A DNA stretch of 14,058 nucleotides from Bacillota bacterium. Its GTDB lineage: Bacteria > Bacillota > Clostridia > Saccharofermentanales > Saccharofermentanaceae. The stretch is from the NCBI GenBank assembly GCA_023397475.1, contig JAEWUD010000045.1, forward strand, positions 1 through 14,058, given 5' to 3'. The notes under the pieces are model-generated. The model saw only the letters and a program-made list of their open reading frames with translations, was not told the DNA's origin and did not search any database. Shown one piece after another: positions 6,771-14,058 of this stretch (positions within the stretch are counted from its first letter, which is position 1; each line of letters begins with the position of its first letter). The position numbers and the translations under genes were made by a program.

Positions 6771-7180
6771 TTTATGGGCGAAAAGACCCACATCCACCGA
6801 TTTCGCCCAGACTCCTCTTCACCACTTTATGGGCGAAAAGACCCATTTCCCTTGATTTCGCCCAGACTCTGCCTTCCCGCCATTCGGCCAAGCTCCTACT
6901 TTTATGGGCGAAAAGACCCGCATCCCTCGATTTCGCCCAGACTCTTCTCCATCACTTTATGGGCGAAAAGACCCGCATCCCCCGATTTCGCCCAGACTCT
7001 TCATCACCTCTTTATGGGCGAAAAGCCCCATTTCCCCCGATTTCGCCCAGACTCTGCCTTCCCGCCATTCGGCCAAGCCCCTACTTTTATGGGCGAAAAG
7101 ACTCGCATCCCTCGATTTCGCCCAGACTCCTCTTCACCTCTTTATGGGCGAAACCGCACCTATCCATCCATTTCGCCCAG
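6771..7180. repeat. Array of seven palindromic (hairpin) repeats with two alternating spacings
   Basis: Seven copies of TTTATGGGCGAAA...TTTCGCCCAGACTC. In each, GGGCGAAA and TTTCGCCC form a perfect 8-bp stem over a 17-base loop, 33 bases in all. Stems start at 6776, 6831, 6906, 6961, 7016, 7091 and 7146, so the periods are 55, 75, 55, 55, 75 and 55. The two 75-base steps carry the same longer spacer, containing CCCGCCATTCGGCCAAGC. The last copy is followed by a decayed form of that spacer. The stem bases do not vary, while the loops do. There is no T-run after the stems on either strand, so they are not intrinsic terminators. The array fills the gap between the divergent rlmD and PBP genes and would lie in or before the PBP leader. 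It is reminiscent of REP/BIME-type extragenic palindromes. From 7181 to 7333 I see no gene and only weak promoter-like sequence. Confidence 0.9.
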
Positions 7181-7333
7181 ACTCTGTGTTCCGGCCAACC
7201 CAGATGCCGACGCGGTGGTGCACCGACCGGGGCTTCTCTTTAATTTCCTTGTCTTTACTGCTATCATTACATATGGATATTTCTGCTCGCGGGTTTGCTC
7301 GCGTTAGCTTGTTGTAAAGGTAGCGGGTATTGT

Positions 7334-10141
7334 ATGGATCGCAGGATGAATGATGACGGTATGAAGGATAAGGCACGTAGATCGGGCGAGCCCGGCAAGG
7401 GTCCTCGACAGCGTTCGCCGGAGGGCGCGGCGCCGCAGGAGACGCAGCGGTTTGCTTCCGGGCGTCCGGTTCGGCCGTCGGATGCCCCGGCGAATGCTCC
7501 GTCGGACTCGACGCGTCGCACGGCCCCGGTTCCCCCACGCGCGGCTCCGCAGGATTCGACTCGTCGCGCGACCCCTGTCTCTCCCCATTCTGCTCCTGCA
7601 GATTCGACTCGTCGCGCAACCCCTGTCTCTCCCGATGCCACTAATCCTGACGCAACCCGCCGAGCCGCGCCGGTTACGAATCCCGGCGTCAGCCAGCAAG
7701 ATCACACGAAACGCGTCGAGCGACCGGGCCCTGGTCCTTCCTCGGATACGCGCCGATCCAATGTTTCGCAGGCGACGGAGCGGGTCTCCTCGATGTTGTG
7801 GAACGGAATTACCGGCCAGTCGGAGAACGAGGTCGCGAGGCCACACGCGGACCGCCGCCCGGATACACTGCCTCCGGAGGTAGAGACGGTCGCGATCGAG
7901 CTGCATAAGCGGTTGCACGGCAAACCCTCGCACGCATGGCACCGTCGTTCCTGGTATTCGAGTTTTCGAGGCGGCGTGTTGCTGGTCTTGAAGATTTGTC
8001 TGGTATTGCTGCTTACTGTCTCTTTCCTGATCGGCGGTTTCGGCGGTGGAATGCTGGTTGGATATCTTGCATCGACCGAGTTTGTCTCGACCGGCGATCT
8101 GGTGAACAGCGAGTCGATTCAGACGACGTTTGTGTATGACGAGGACAATAATGTTGTCGCCAAGCTTAAGGGCAGCGACAATGTCGATCGTGTCACGATC
8201 GCGTACGGCGATGTGAAGGATACGTATATTGATGAGGCGATTATCTCGATCGAGGACGAACGTTTTTACGAGCATGATGGCATCGATGTGCAGAGAATCG
8301 CGAGCGCGATTCTTTCCGCGGTGGTAAATTCCGGCTCCCCGACGCACGGCGGATCGACGATCACGCAACAGACGGTCAAGATGATGACCGGCGAGGACCA
8401 GCTGTCCGCGCAGCGCAAGGTGCAGGAATGGTTCAAGGCGATGGATCTTGAGCAGAACCTGTCCAAAGACGAGATCATGGAATACTACATCAATCTCGCG
8501 CCGATGGGCAATAACTATATCGGTATTCAGGCGGCGGCGCTCAATTATTTCGGCAAGGACGCGAAAGACTTAAACCTTTCCGAGTGCGCTTTTCTCGCCG
8601 GAATTCCCAAGAGCCCCTCCTACTACAATCCGCTCCGCGAGTCGGGCAAGAGAAATGCGATGCGTCGCATGCGAATTGTCCTCGCGAAAATGTACGAGCT
8701 CGGCCACATCTCGCAGGAGGAGTACGAGAACGCTCTCAACACAGAGCTTGTTTTCAAGGAACGTACAACCGCTTCGACCACGTCGATCAACTCGTATTTC
8801 GTCGACTATGCGATCTCCGAGGTTGTCTCGGACCTGATGCAGCAACGCAATATCAAGCGCGACCTGGCCATCTCCCTCGTCTACAGCCGAGGCTATAAGA
8901 TCTATACGACGATGGATCCCGAGGTCCAGTCGGTGCTCGACGCGACCTATGCGAAGACGGATCTTTTCCAGACGGACCCCGTCGCGATTGAGAATTACCC
9001 GGAGAAGCCGCAGAGCGGATCGGCGGTGATTGACGTCGCGGACGGTTCGATCGCGGGCATGGCCGGCGGCTATGGGGTCAAGGTATCCAATATGATTCTA
9101 AACCGCGCGACGGATATCGCGCGACAACCGGGTTCGTCGATCAAGCCTCTCATTGACTATGCCCCAGCTCTGGAGAGCGGTCTGATTGTACCCTCGACGA
9201 CCTATTCGAATGAGCGACTTCACCTTGATCCGAACAATCCGGATAATCCGTGGCCCAAGAACTCAGACGGCAACTACGGCGGAACCGTGACCATCCGAAA
9301 CGCAATTCGAACATCACTCAACGTCGTCGCCGTTCAGGTCTGGAACACGCTGAACGACAGCCAATACGGCCTGCCGCTCCTGTACCTGTACGATGTCGGC
9401 ATCGACCGAACGACCGAGATCTATCCGTCCACGGCGATCGGCGGATTCAACGTCGGTATGTCGCCCCTCGAGATGGCGGCAGCCTATGCGACTCTCGCAT
9501 GCGGCGGCACCTATCGCGAGCCCTATTCGTATTCGATGGTCCTCGACAGCGACAACAACGTCGTGCTCGACAAGACCCAGAACATCAAGTCGCGAAAAGT
9601 CTATTCGCCGCAGGTCTGCTTCCTTATGACAGATATGTTGAAAGCCGTTATCACGGGCGGAACCGCCGCGGGCAACGTCATGCCGATCCAGAACTCGAGC
9701 GGCGAGAGCATCGCGGTCGCCGGCAAGACCGGTACGACGGACGATAATCTCGACAAGTGGTTCTGTGGCTATACCCCCTATTATGCCGCCGCGACCTGGT
9801 ACGGCTTCGACAATCGCCTGAGCCGACAGGAGATCGAGGTCAAGAGCGATCGCAAGAACGCAATGCGGATCTGGAACGATTATATGCAGGCAATTCACGT
9901 GAGCCTGCCCACGGCAGACTTCCCGGAACCCGAAGGGCTCGTCAGAAAAACCGTCTGCACCGTCTCCGGCAACCTGGCGACACAAGACTGTCAGAACGCC
10001 GGAACGGCGGTTACCGATTACTTCATCGAAGGCAAGCCGATCATGCCGAGTAACCCTTGCACGGTCCACATCCCGACACCGGCCCCGACAGAACCCGCGC
10101 CTCCGCCTCCGGTCGATCCGGCCGTGCCGCCGGCGGGGTGA
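7334..10141 (+). CDS. ponA: Class A penicillin-binding protein (PBP1A-type), long repetitive cytoplasmic tail
   Basis: A bifunctional cell-wall enzyme that polymerises and crosslinks peptidoglycan outside the membrane. The N-terminal ~212 residues are cytoplasmic, Pro/Ser/Arg-rich and probably disordered, with 16-residue repeats. One membrane segment follows (about 214-245). The GT51 glycosyltransferase domain shows EDERFYEHDGID with catalytic Glu307 and GGSTITQQ (339-346). The transpeptidase domain has the three penicillin-binding motifs: SSIK with Ser601 and Lys604, SLN at 661-663, and KTGT at 798-801. The C-terminus ends in a Pro-rich tail (PTPAPTEPAPPPPVDP). The ATG at 7334 is taken because AAAGGT lies 12 bases ahead; ATGs at 7346 or 7361 are also possible. 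It is transcribed away from rlmD, behind the palindrome array, and ends at a good terminator. Identity is certain, the symbol less so. Confidence 0.95.
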   Translation: MDRRMNDDGMKDKARRSGEPGKGPRQRSPEGAAPQETQRFASGRPVRPSDAPANAPSDSTRRTAPVPPRAAPQDSTRRATPVSPHSAPADSTRRATPVSPDATNPDATRRAAPVTNPGVSQQDHTKRVERPGPGPSSDTRRSNVSQATERVSSMLWNGITGQSENEVARPHADRRPDTLPPEVETVAIELHKRLHGKPSHAWHRRSWYSSFRGGVLLVLKICLVLLLTVSFLIGGFGGGMLVGYLASTEFVSTGDLVNSESIQTTFVYDEDNNVVAKLKGSDNVDRVTIAYGDVKDTYIDEAIISIEDERFYEHDGIDVQRIASAILSAVVNSGSPTHGGSTITQQTVKMMTGEDQLSAQRKVQEWFKAMDLEQNLSKDEIMEYYINLAPMGNNYIGIQAAALNYFGKDAKDLNLSECAFLAGIPKSPSYYNPLRESGKRNAMRRMRIVLAKMYELGHISQEEYENALNTELVFKERTTASTTSINSYFVDYAISEVVSDLMQQRNIKRDLAISLVYSRGYKIYTTMDPEVQSVLDATYAKTDLFQTDPVAIENYPEKPQSGSAVIDVADGSIAGMAGGYGVKVSNMILNRATDIARQPGSSIKPLIDYAPALESGLIVPSTTYSNERLHLDPNNPDNPWPKNSDGNYGGTVTIRNAIRTSLNVVAVQVWNTLNDSQYGLPLLYLYDVGIDRTTEIYPSTAIGGFNVGMSPLEMAAAYATLACGGTYREPYSYSMVLDSDNNVVLDKTQNIKSRKVYSPQVCFLMTDMLKAVITGGTAAGNVMPIQNSSGESIAVAGKTGTTDDNLDKWFCGYTPYYAAATWYGFDNRLSRQEIEVKSDRKNAMRIWNDYMQAIHVSLPTADFPEPEGLVRKTVCTVSGNLATQDCQNAGTAVTDYFIEGKPIMPSNPCTVHIPTPAPTEPAPPPPVDPAVPPAG
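7505..7696 (+). repeat. Four 48-bp tandem repeats coding 16-residue units in the PBP tail
   Basis: Units begin at 7505, 7553, 7601 and 7649 and encode DSTRRTAPVPPRAAPQ, DSTRRATPVSPHSAPA, DSTRRATPVSPDATNP and DATRRAAPVTNPGVSQ. Two weaker relatives, DHTKR and DTRRS, follow near residues 123 and 138. Units 2 and 3 are almost identical at DNA level, so copy number could change by slippage. The basic 'TRR' and proline pattern suits a flexible cytoplasmic binding tail. Confidence 0.85.
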
Positions 10142-10193
10142 AGATTCCTACACCTAGCTTAGGAAGAGTCTTTGTTGTTTGAGAGAATAGTGA

Positions 10194-10236
10194 AATGGGC
10201 TGTGTCAAAGAGTATCGTTGACCCGGCCCATTATTT
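10194..10236. terminator. Terminator between the convergent PBP and membrane-protein genes
   Basis: AATGGGC (10194-10200) pairs with GCCCATT (10226-10232). Inside, GTCAA (10204-10208) pairs with TTGAC (10218-10222) across a 3x3 internal loop. On the plus strand TTATTTT follows, so this is a good terminator for the PBP gene. On the minus strand it begins about 22 bases after the stop codon at 10255 and ends in a short ATTTC, so it may serve both directions. A smaller stem (TTCCTA/TAGGAA, 10145-10165) lies just after the PBP stop. Confidence 0.7.
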
Positions 10237-10254
10237 TCTGAAAAAACTACATTT

Positions 10255-10932
10255 CTAGAGTGTTTCTAGAAATCCTCTCTCAGAAGCTTCATATTCGTCG
10301 AGTACTTCGCAGTTTGGAAGTGCCTCACTAAGACGAGCATAATCATCCTCTGTGTATTCATTGGAAAGTATAATCCTTTCCAATTGTTCCATATGACATA
10401 GGACGCTTACGTCATCAAGTATAACCTTTGCGAAATACAGACAACGAGTATTCTCGAACGTGTCTTCCATCTCAGAAACACGGTATACGGTTTCGGCAAG
10501 ACCTACTATAGTTACATTGACCAGATCCTTATCCCTATAGAAAACGCCTTTGTTGTCTACACCCTCATTGCTGAGAATAGCAAAAGTCGGACCATTTTCT
10601 GTGCCCATAGCTTTGATTTCAATCGTATATCCAATGAGACCTCGACCATATTCGTCGCTGGAAAAAAACTCGTTAGTGATGATTCGAATCTCGTTAAAAG
10701 AAGATATAGTATCAGGTCCTATGCATTTGCACAGGAACAATTTGTCTTCATCATTTATCTCTACCGATGCGCCAAACTTCTCGTCATATCTCTCTTTAAC
10801 AAAGTTCACGTATGCTCTAGCACGTTTATCCATCGTAACCTCTTGAACAATAAAGAACGTTGCCACGACCGCGAAGAGTCCAAAAAGAAGGATGATGGGG
10901 ATAAGCAGAAATCTGGGACACGAAGACTTCAT
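10255..10932 (-). CDS. Single-pass membrane protein, paralog 2 of a tandem pair
   Basis: I do not recognise a named family. The 225-residue product starts with a short basic end and one membrane helix (about 9-29, LLIPIILLFGLFAVVATFFI), so the rest is predicted to be outside the cell. Clear landmarks shared with the gene just upstream are the VKERYD.KFGASV.I.D.D block after the helix, a C-x-C pair (LCKC), the EIR.I.NEFFS block, a 'LSNE' turn, and a C-terminal stretch with leucine-rich-repeat character that ends in ALPNCEVLDEYE. Compared with its paralog it has a few extra residues at the end. It is the last gene of the minus-strand group, 61 bases after its paralog. Its ribosome site (TAGGTG) is poor, so it may be made in small amounts or by coupling. 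The role is unknown; a partner of the large secreted protein is an inference. Confidence 0.75.
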   Translation of the reverse strand: MKSSCPRFLLIPIILLFGLFAVVATFFIVQEVTMDKRARAYVNFVKERYDEKFGASVEINDEDKLFLCKCIGPDTISSFNEIRIITNEFFSSDEYGRGLIGYTIEIKAMGTENGPTFAILSNEGVDNKGVFYRDKDLVNVTIVGLAETVYRVSEMEDTFENTRCLYFAKVILDDVSVLCHMEQLERIILSNEYTEDDYARLSEALPNCEVLDEYEASERGFLETL

Positions 10933-10993
10933 AAATCACACCTACTGATGGGAAAGGAGCTTCCTTCAAAGAATAAGCAGGGATCCTACTCAC

Positions 10994-11644
10994 TTATTCT
11001 TCATAATCGTATATCACTTTGCAGTTTGGTAGTTCTTCTTGCACTAGCTCATAATCATCCTTCGTGTACTCATATTCTAGCCTGATTATCTCAAGATCCT
11101 TAATCTCTCGGAGTACAACGAGACTATCGAGCGCAACATTTGTTAAAGACAGATATCGAACACTCTCGAAATGTCCCTTCATTTGCGAGATCTTGTATCC
11201 GGATCCCGCAAAGCCTCTGATCGTAACATTGCATAGTTCCTTCTCTGGAGAGGTACCATTTTCTTCATTAAACGACTCATTGCTTAGTACTGAAAGAACG
11301 GGGCCGGCGTTACCTCCTTTGAAGGTTATATGTACTAGATATCCTTCTAAGGATTGACCGATCTCATTTTGCGAGAAAAATTCATTGGATATGACTCGAA
11401 TCTCATCAAAAGAGGCTATAGTCTCGGATCCTGTGCACTCGCAAAAAAAGGTTTTCTTATCATCATCGATTAGCACCGATGCGCCAAAATCTCCGTCGTA
11501 TCTCTCCTTCACATAATTCCTGTATGCCTTGGCACGCGAGTCCATCGTGATATCTTGAATAATTAGGAGCATTGCCACGATCGCGATGAGTGCTAGAAGG
11601 AGGGTGATGGGAATAATCCACAGTTTTCGAAAAGAATTCTTCAT
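10994..11644 (-). CDS. Single-pass membrane protein, paralog 1 of a tandem pair
   Basis: A 216-residue protein of the same unnamed family as its downstream neighbour. A basic start (MKNSFRKLW) leads into one helix (about 9-29, IIPITLLLALIAIVAMLLII), with the remaining ~185 residues predicted outside. Shared blocks are VKERYDGDFGASVLIDDD, the C-x-C pair FCEC, EIRVISNEFFS, and LSNE. The C-terminal third (VRYLSLTNVALDSLVVL, then DLEIIRLE) has the spacing of one or two leucine-rich repeats and closes with EELPNCKVIYDYEE, an ending often seen in LRR proteins. AAAGGA lies upstream of the ATG. It starts only 26 bases after the stop of the large TSP3/vWA gene, so the two are almost certainly cotranscribed. 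A membrane-bound partner, chaperone or immunity role is possible but not shown by any catalytic motif. Confidence 0.78.
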   Translation of the reverse strand: MKNSFRKLWIIPITLLLALIAIVAMLLIIQDITMDSRAKAYRNYVKERYDGDFGASVLIDDDKKTFFCECTGSETIASFDEIRVISNEFFSQNEIGQSLEGYLVHITFKGGNAGPVLSVLSNESFNEENGTSPEKELCNVTIRGFAGSGYKISQMKGHFESVRYLSLTNVALDSLVVLREIKDLEIIRLEYEYTKDDYELVQEELPNCKVIYDYEE

Positions 11645-11670
11645 TTATCAAACCAATCCTTTTTCTATTA

Positions 11671-14058
11671 TTATGCGATGCTTTGTATGTTGACAAGCCC
11701 CGATGCGATGCCAGAATTGCTTTCAATGCAATAATTTCGATATTCAGCATAATTTATATAATATTCGCTTCCCCAGGAAGAAATTCTTAGCATGATATTA
11801 CTACTTATTTTATCAATTAACACACCGGTAACAGTAACATAGTGGGCTTTAACACTTCCTTCACCTGAATCTTTGAATGTATAACCTTGATACGGTGCAC
11901 TTGGTACTGTAATTTTGTTGAAAATAACGCCATTGCTTGCGTTTGCATCAAATGTTAATCTCGGACCCATAGACAAGATAACGGGGATGTCATTAGATAT
12001 CATATTTTTAATCATAGATAGTTGCTCTTCATCTGTCTGTGTCCATTCCCATGTCGCTAGTATTGAGTCTCCTTGCGTAGCACTCTGCACGTTAATTGAG
12101 TATATAATCGATAGTCCGTTCGCTCCTATACCATAACGGAAGTCGTTGCCACCCGTTAATCCTGTTCCAACTATGGGAAGGCTGATGTTGGCAGTTCTGA
12201 CACGATTCATATAATCGGTTTTCTCGAGACTCATAATATTGTTTCGATATTGCATAAAGTCATTAAATGCAATCAGCCCACAACCAAAATAATGAATCAA
12301 GTAATTCTGCATGTTCCCCATGAAATCGGTCCCATCAAACCACATCTGTGATCCACCATAAGATATAGAGCCGTCCGTTGTGTCTGTAACACTAATATAC
12401 CCCTTCTGGGATACTGTCTGGTTTCTCAAATTAATAATCTCAACATCACTCGTCCTCGGACGAGGATCAGCACTGTCGACATACATGTCTCCATCTGTAT
12501 CCTTAACCTTCGGATTACTGGAATACTTGAAGCAGTACATATAGGTTGTGTCTGCCTGCGAACCTGCCTGACTTAAGAGAATTTTCTCGGACTGCTGTAA
12601 AGACGACACGGAAACAGGACTCCCGATCTCCGCTCCGTCACTTAAGCTATCTCCGTCTGAATCCGCCACCTTCGGGTCCGTGTATACGACTCGTCCGTTG
12701 CTCAGGAGTATTCCACTGAATTCAATAATGTCGGAGACACCATCCTTATCCGTATCCTTCGTGTTCTCCTGTTCATAAAGTTTTGTCTTTGCAGCCTCGT
12801 AGAATAGCGAGAAAACATCTTGCGTGGACTCTGCCACGAGAAGACCGCCGCCATGTTTCTTTGCGAAAGCTTCAAGTATACTGTCAGATCCAGCATAATT
12901 ACCAATACGAACAACATATACAATAGGATCGTAGTCCTTTAAATCCCACTCGACATCTCCACCCGTTGTGGCGATATTTCTTCCATCACTATAAATAATC
13001 ACGGCTTTCTGGTTTGTTGAAGCGATGTTGTTATAGTATATATAGTTTGATCCGCAAACGGCGTGATTCAGGCAACCTACATCATTTTTAATGTCAATCA
13101 TAAGCGGATCATTGGGAGCATTTTGCATAAAATAACGCATAGTGGTTATCACGGAATTTGCGTTAGTTTTATTTTCTAGTGTACGATACATTCCTACCTT
13201 TTCTCCAAAATATAACGCTGCACATCGATCCCCCGTGTACATACTTTTGTTGAAGTTACTTGAGAGCTGCAGCGCCATATCAACATTTGCCGATGGCATA
13301 TTTCCCTGTATGGCATACACAAAATCGAAATAGGGAATCGGTAAGGAAGCGCAATAATTTGATCTCGCCTTCGCCATCGCGTCCAGGCTCTCCCGCCACG
13401 TCTTAAACCAAAGGGTTCTATCTACAAGGAGGTATGTCGAGAAATGCGTTGTCGTATAACTCACAGTGTTGTTCACTTTATCGACAATGGCATCGTCCAG
13501 AACGATGTACTCATCATTCGCTTCGTCGTACCACATCATCGCGAGATCTTCTTCTAACGTATCCCCAAGTGCGTCTTCATCGTATGAGAAGGTAATTACG
13601 GTTTCATCGAATTCAGCGGAGCACTCGATGTTTACTGGAACGCCAATTCGCCCGACGACATCACTCGTACTTGCATCCTTCCCCAAGGTGTTCTCAATGG
13701 TAATAGCTGTATCAATATTCCCCGCGATCGTCGCGGATACTGTTACTGCGAGAACTTCAGGCGCGGCTTCTTCTGAGATTTCCTGATTCTTAACTTGCAA
13801 TAACTTGTCCAGTCCGTCCGCGATGCCATCTCCATCAGAATCTGCCACTACAGGGTCGAGATTCATTTGAATTTCATCACCATCGCTTAACCCATCACTG
13901 TCGGTATCCGTTATCCTGGGATTCGTTGCGCACAGATTCACCTCGTCACCGTCAGAGAGCCCATCGCCATCGGTATCCCACATATAGTAATCGGTGCCGA
14001 TTTCTGTCTCTTCGCGAGAACCCAGTCCATCCTGGTCAATATCTTCATTAAAATCCGA
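11671..14058 (-). CDS. Large secreted TSP3 / vWA-like / papain-like protein, 5' end outside window
   Basis: The frame stays open past the Met at 13983 to the window edge, adding 25 codons that contain a further calcium repeat (DIDQDGLGSREE), so the true start lies outside. Counting visible residues (795), thrombospondin type-3 calcium repeats lie at about 5-85 (DTDGDGLSDG type), a beta domain ending in TTTHFSTYLLVD at 105-215, and a vWA-like domain at about 240-425 (KAVIIYSDGRN). A second TSP3 block at 433-540 ends in DTDGDMYVDSADPRPRTSDV, familiar from Clostridia vWA proteins. The C-terminal ~225 residues look like a papain/C39-type cysteine peptidase: YFGCGLIAFNDF with Cys593, AHYVTVTGVLID with His739, and SSWG at 760-763 where papains have NSWG. 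The vWA metal site is degenerate. It leads the group with two membrane proteins. Calcium-dependent secretion and adhesion or proteolysis at the surface are inferred. Confidence 0.82.
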   Translation of the reverse strand, partial: SDFNEDIDQDGLGSREETEIGTDYYMWDTDGDGLSDGDEVNLCATNPRITDTDSDGLSDGDEIQMNLDPVVADSDGDGIADGLDKLLQVKNQEISEEAAPEVLAVTVSATIAGNIDTAITIENTLGKDASTSDVVGRIGVPVNIECSAEFDETVITFSYDEDALGDTLEEDLAMMWYDEANDEYIVLDDAIVDKVNNTVSYTTTHFSTYLLVDRTLWFKTWRESLDAMAKARSNYCASLPIPYFDFVYAIQGNMPSANVDMALQLSSNFNKSMYTGDRCAALYFGEKVGMYRTLENKTNANSVITTMRYFMQNAPNDPLMIDIKNDVGCLNHAVCGSNYIYYNNIASTNQKAVIIYSDGRNIATTGGDVEWDLKDYDPIVYVVRIGNYAGSDSILEAFAKKHGGGLLVAESTQDVFSLFYEAAKTKLYEQENTKDTDKDGVSDIIEFSGILLSNGRVVYTDPKVADSDGDSLSDGAEIGSPVSVSSLQQSEKILLSQAGSQADTTYMYCFKYSSNPKVKDTDGDMYVDSADPRPRTSDVEIINLRNQTVSQKGYISVTDTTDGSISYGGSQMWFDGTDFMGNMQNYLIHYFGCGLIAFNDFMQYRNNIMSLEKTDYMNRVRTANISLPIVGTGLTGGNDFRYGIGANGLSIIYSINVQSATQGDSILATWEWTQTDEEQLSMIKNMISNDIPVILSMGPRLTFDANASNGVIFNKITVPSAPYQGYTFKDSGEGSVKAHYVTVTGVLIDKISSNIMLRISSWGSEYYINYAEYRNYCIESNSGIASGLVNIQSIA

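Noticed and set aside
6771..7180. CRISPR-like look of the repeat array
   Set aside because: The spacers are only two related types and not unique sequences, the periods are 55 and 75 with 33-base palindromes, and no cas gene is present.
7249..7281. Promoter for the PBP gene (TTGTCT with a TACATA or GATATT)
   Set aside because: The spacings are 13 or about 21 bases, which do not fit a sigma-A promoter, so I do not place it.
6774..7307. 177-codon plus-strand frame across the palindrome array
   Set aside because: All three frames are open because the repeat lacks stops; the product is only repeat translation and ends in unrelated sequence before the PBP start.
7304..8368. 354-codon minus-strand frame opposite the PBP gene
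   Set aside because: Arg-rich composition typical of a shadow frame. The plus strand carries the PBP tail, membrane helix and GT51 start.

Overview
The window looks like a piece of a Gram-positive Clostridia-type genome (Bacillota), probably host-associated. The evidence is AGGAGG-like ribosome sites, a VanZ-like membrane protein, a large serine recombinase next to a small recombinase-domain gene, a BspA-type leucine-rich-repeat protein, and a secreted protein joining thrombospondin type-3 calcium repeats to a von Willebrand A-like domain. There are no rRNA or tRNA genes and no CRISPR array. The assignment rests on gene content and style only.

Layout, left to right. (1) 1-573, minus: the N-terminal 191 codons of a polytopic membrane protein that ends, at the window edge, in the first BspA-type LRR. 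(2) 574-1109: no supported gene. (3) 1110-3105, plus: a recombination module, with a small recombinase-domain protein lacking the catalytic domain overlapping a complete large serine recombinase. (4) 3138-4233, minus and AT-rich: a VanZ-like protein and, upstream of it, a small secreted protein of unknown function. Three hairpins in this stretch carry their T-tracts on the plus strand, so they would stop transcription coming from the convergent recombinase. (5) 4234-4759: AT-rich and apparently non-coding, with an 11-bp inverted repeat, a run of eight G, degenerate 30-bp repeats, and a small plus-strand echo of the end of the neighbouring methyltransferase gene. (6) 4760-6667, minus and very GC-rich: an RlmD-family 23S rRNA uracil methyltransferase with all key residues, enlarged by Ala/Pro-rich insertions. 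(7) 6668-7333: a divergent intergenic region filled by seven near-identical palindromes in a two-period array. (8) 7334-10141, plus: a class A penicillin-binding protein with a long repetitive cytoplasmic tail, closed by a good terminator. (9) 10255-14058, minus: an apparent operon of a large secreted TSP3/vWA/papain-like protein (5' end outside the window) followed by two tandem paralogous membrane-anchored proteins.

How the parts may work together. The PBP and the methyltransferase are housekeeping genes that form a GC-rich core. The recombinase plus the AT-rich VanZ/secreted-protein block looks like a mobile insertion beside the 3' end of the methyltransferase gene; genes of this family (rum/rlmCD) are known integration sites for conjugative elements in streptococci. 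The right-hand operon, a secreted multidomain protein with a C-terminal cysteine-protease-like fold followed by two duplicated single-pass membrane proteins, is the best candidate for an undescribed system. One testable reading is an exported effector with duplicated membrane-bound partners or immunity proteins, but nothing in the sequence proves that function.
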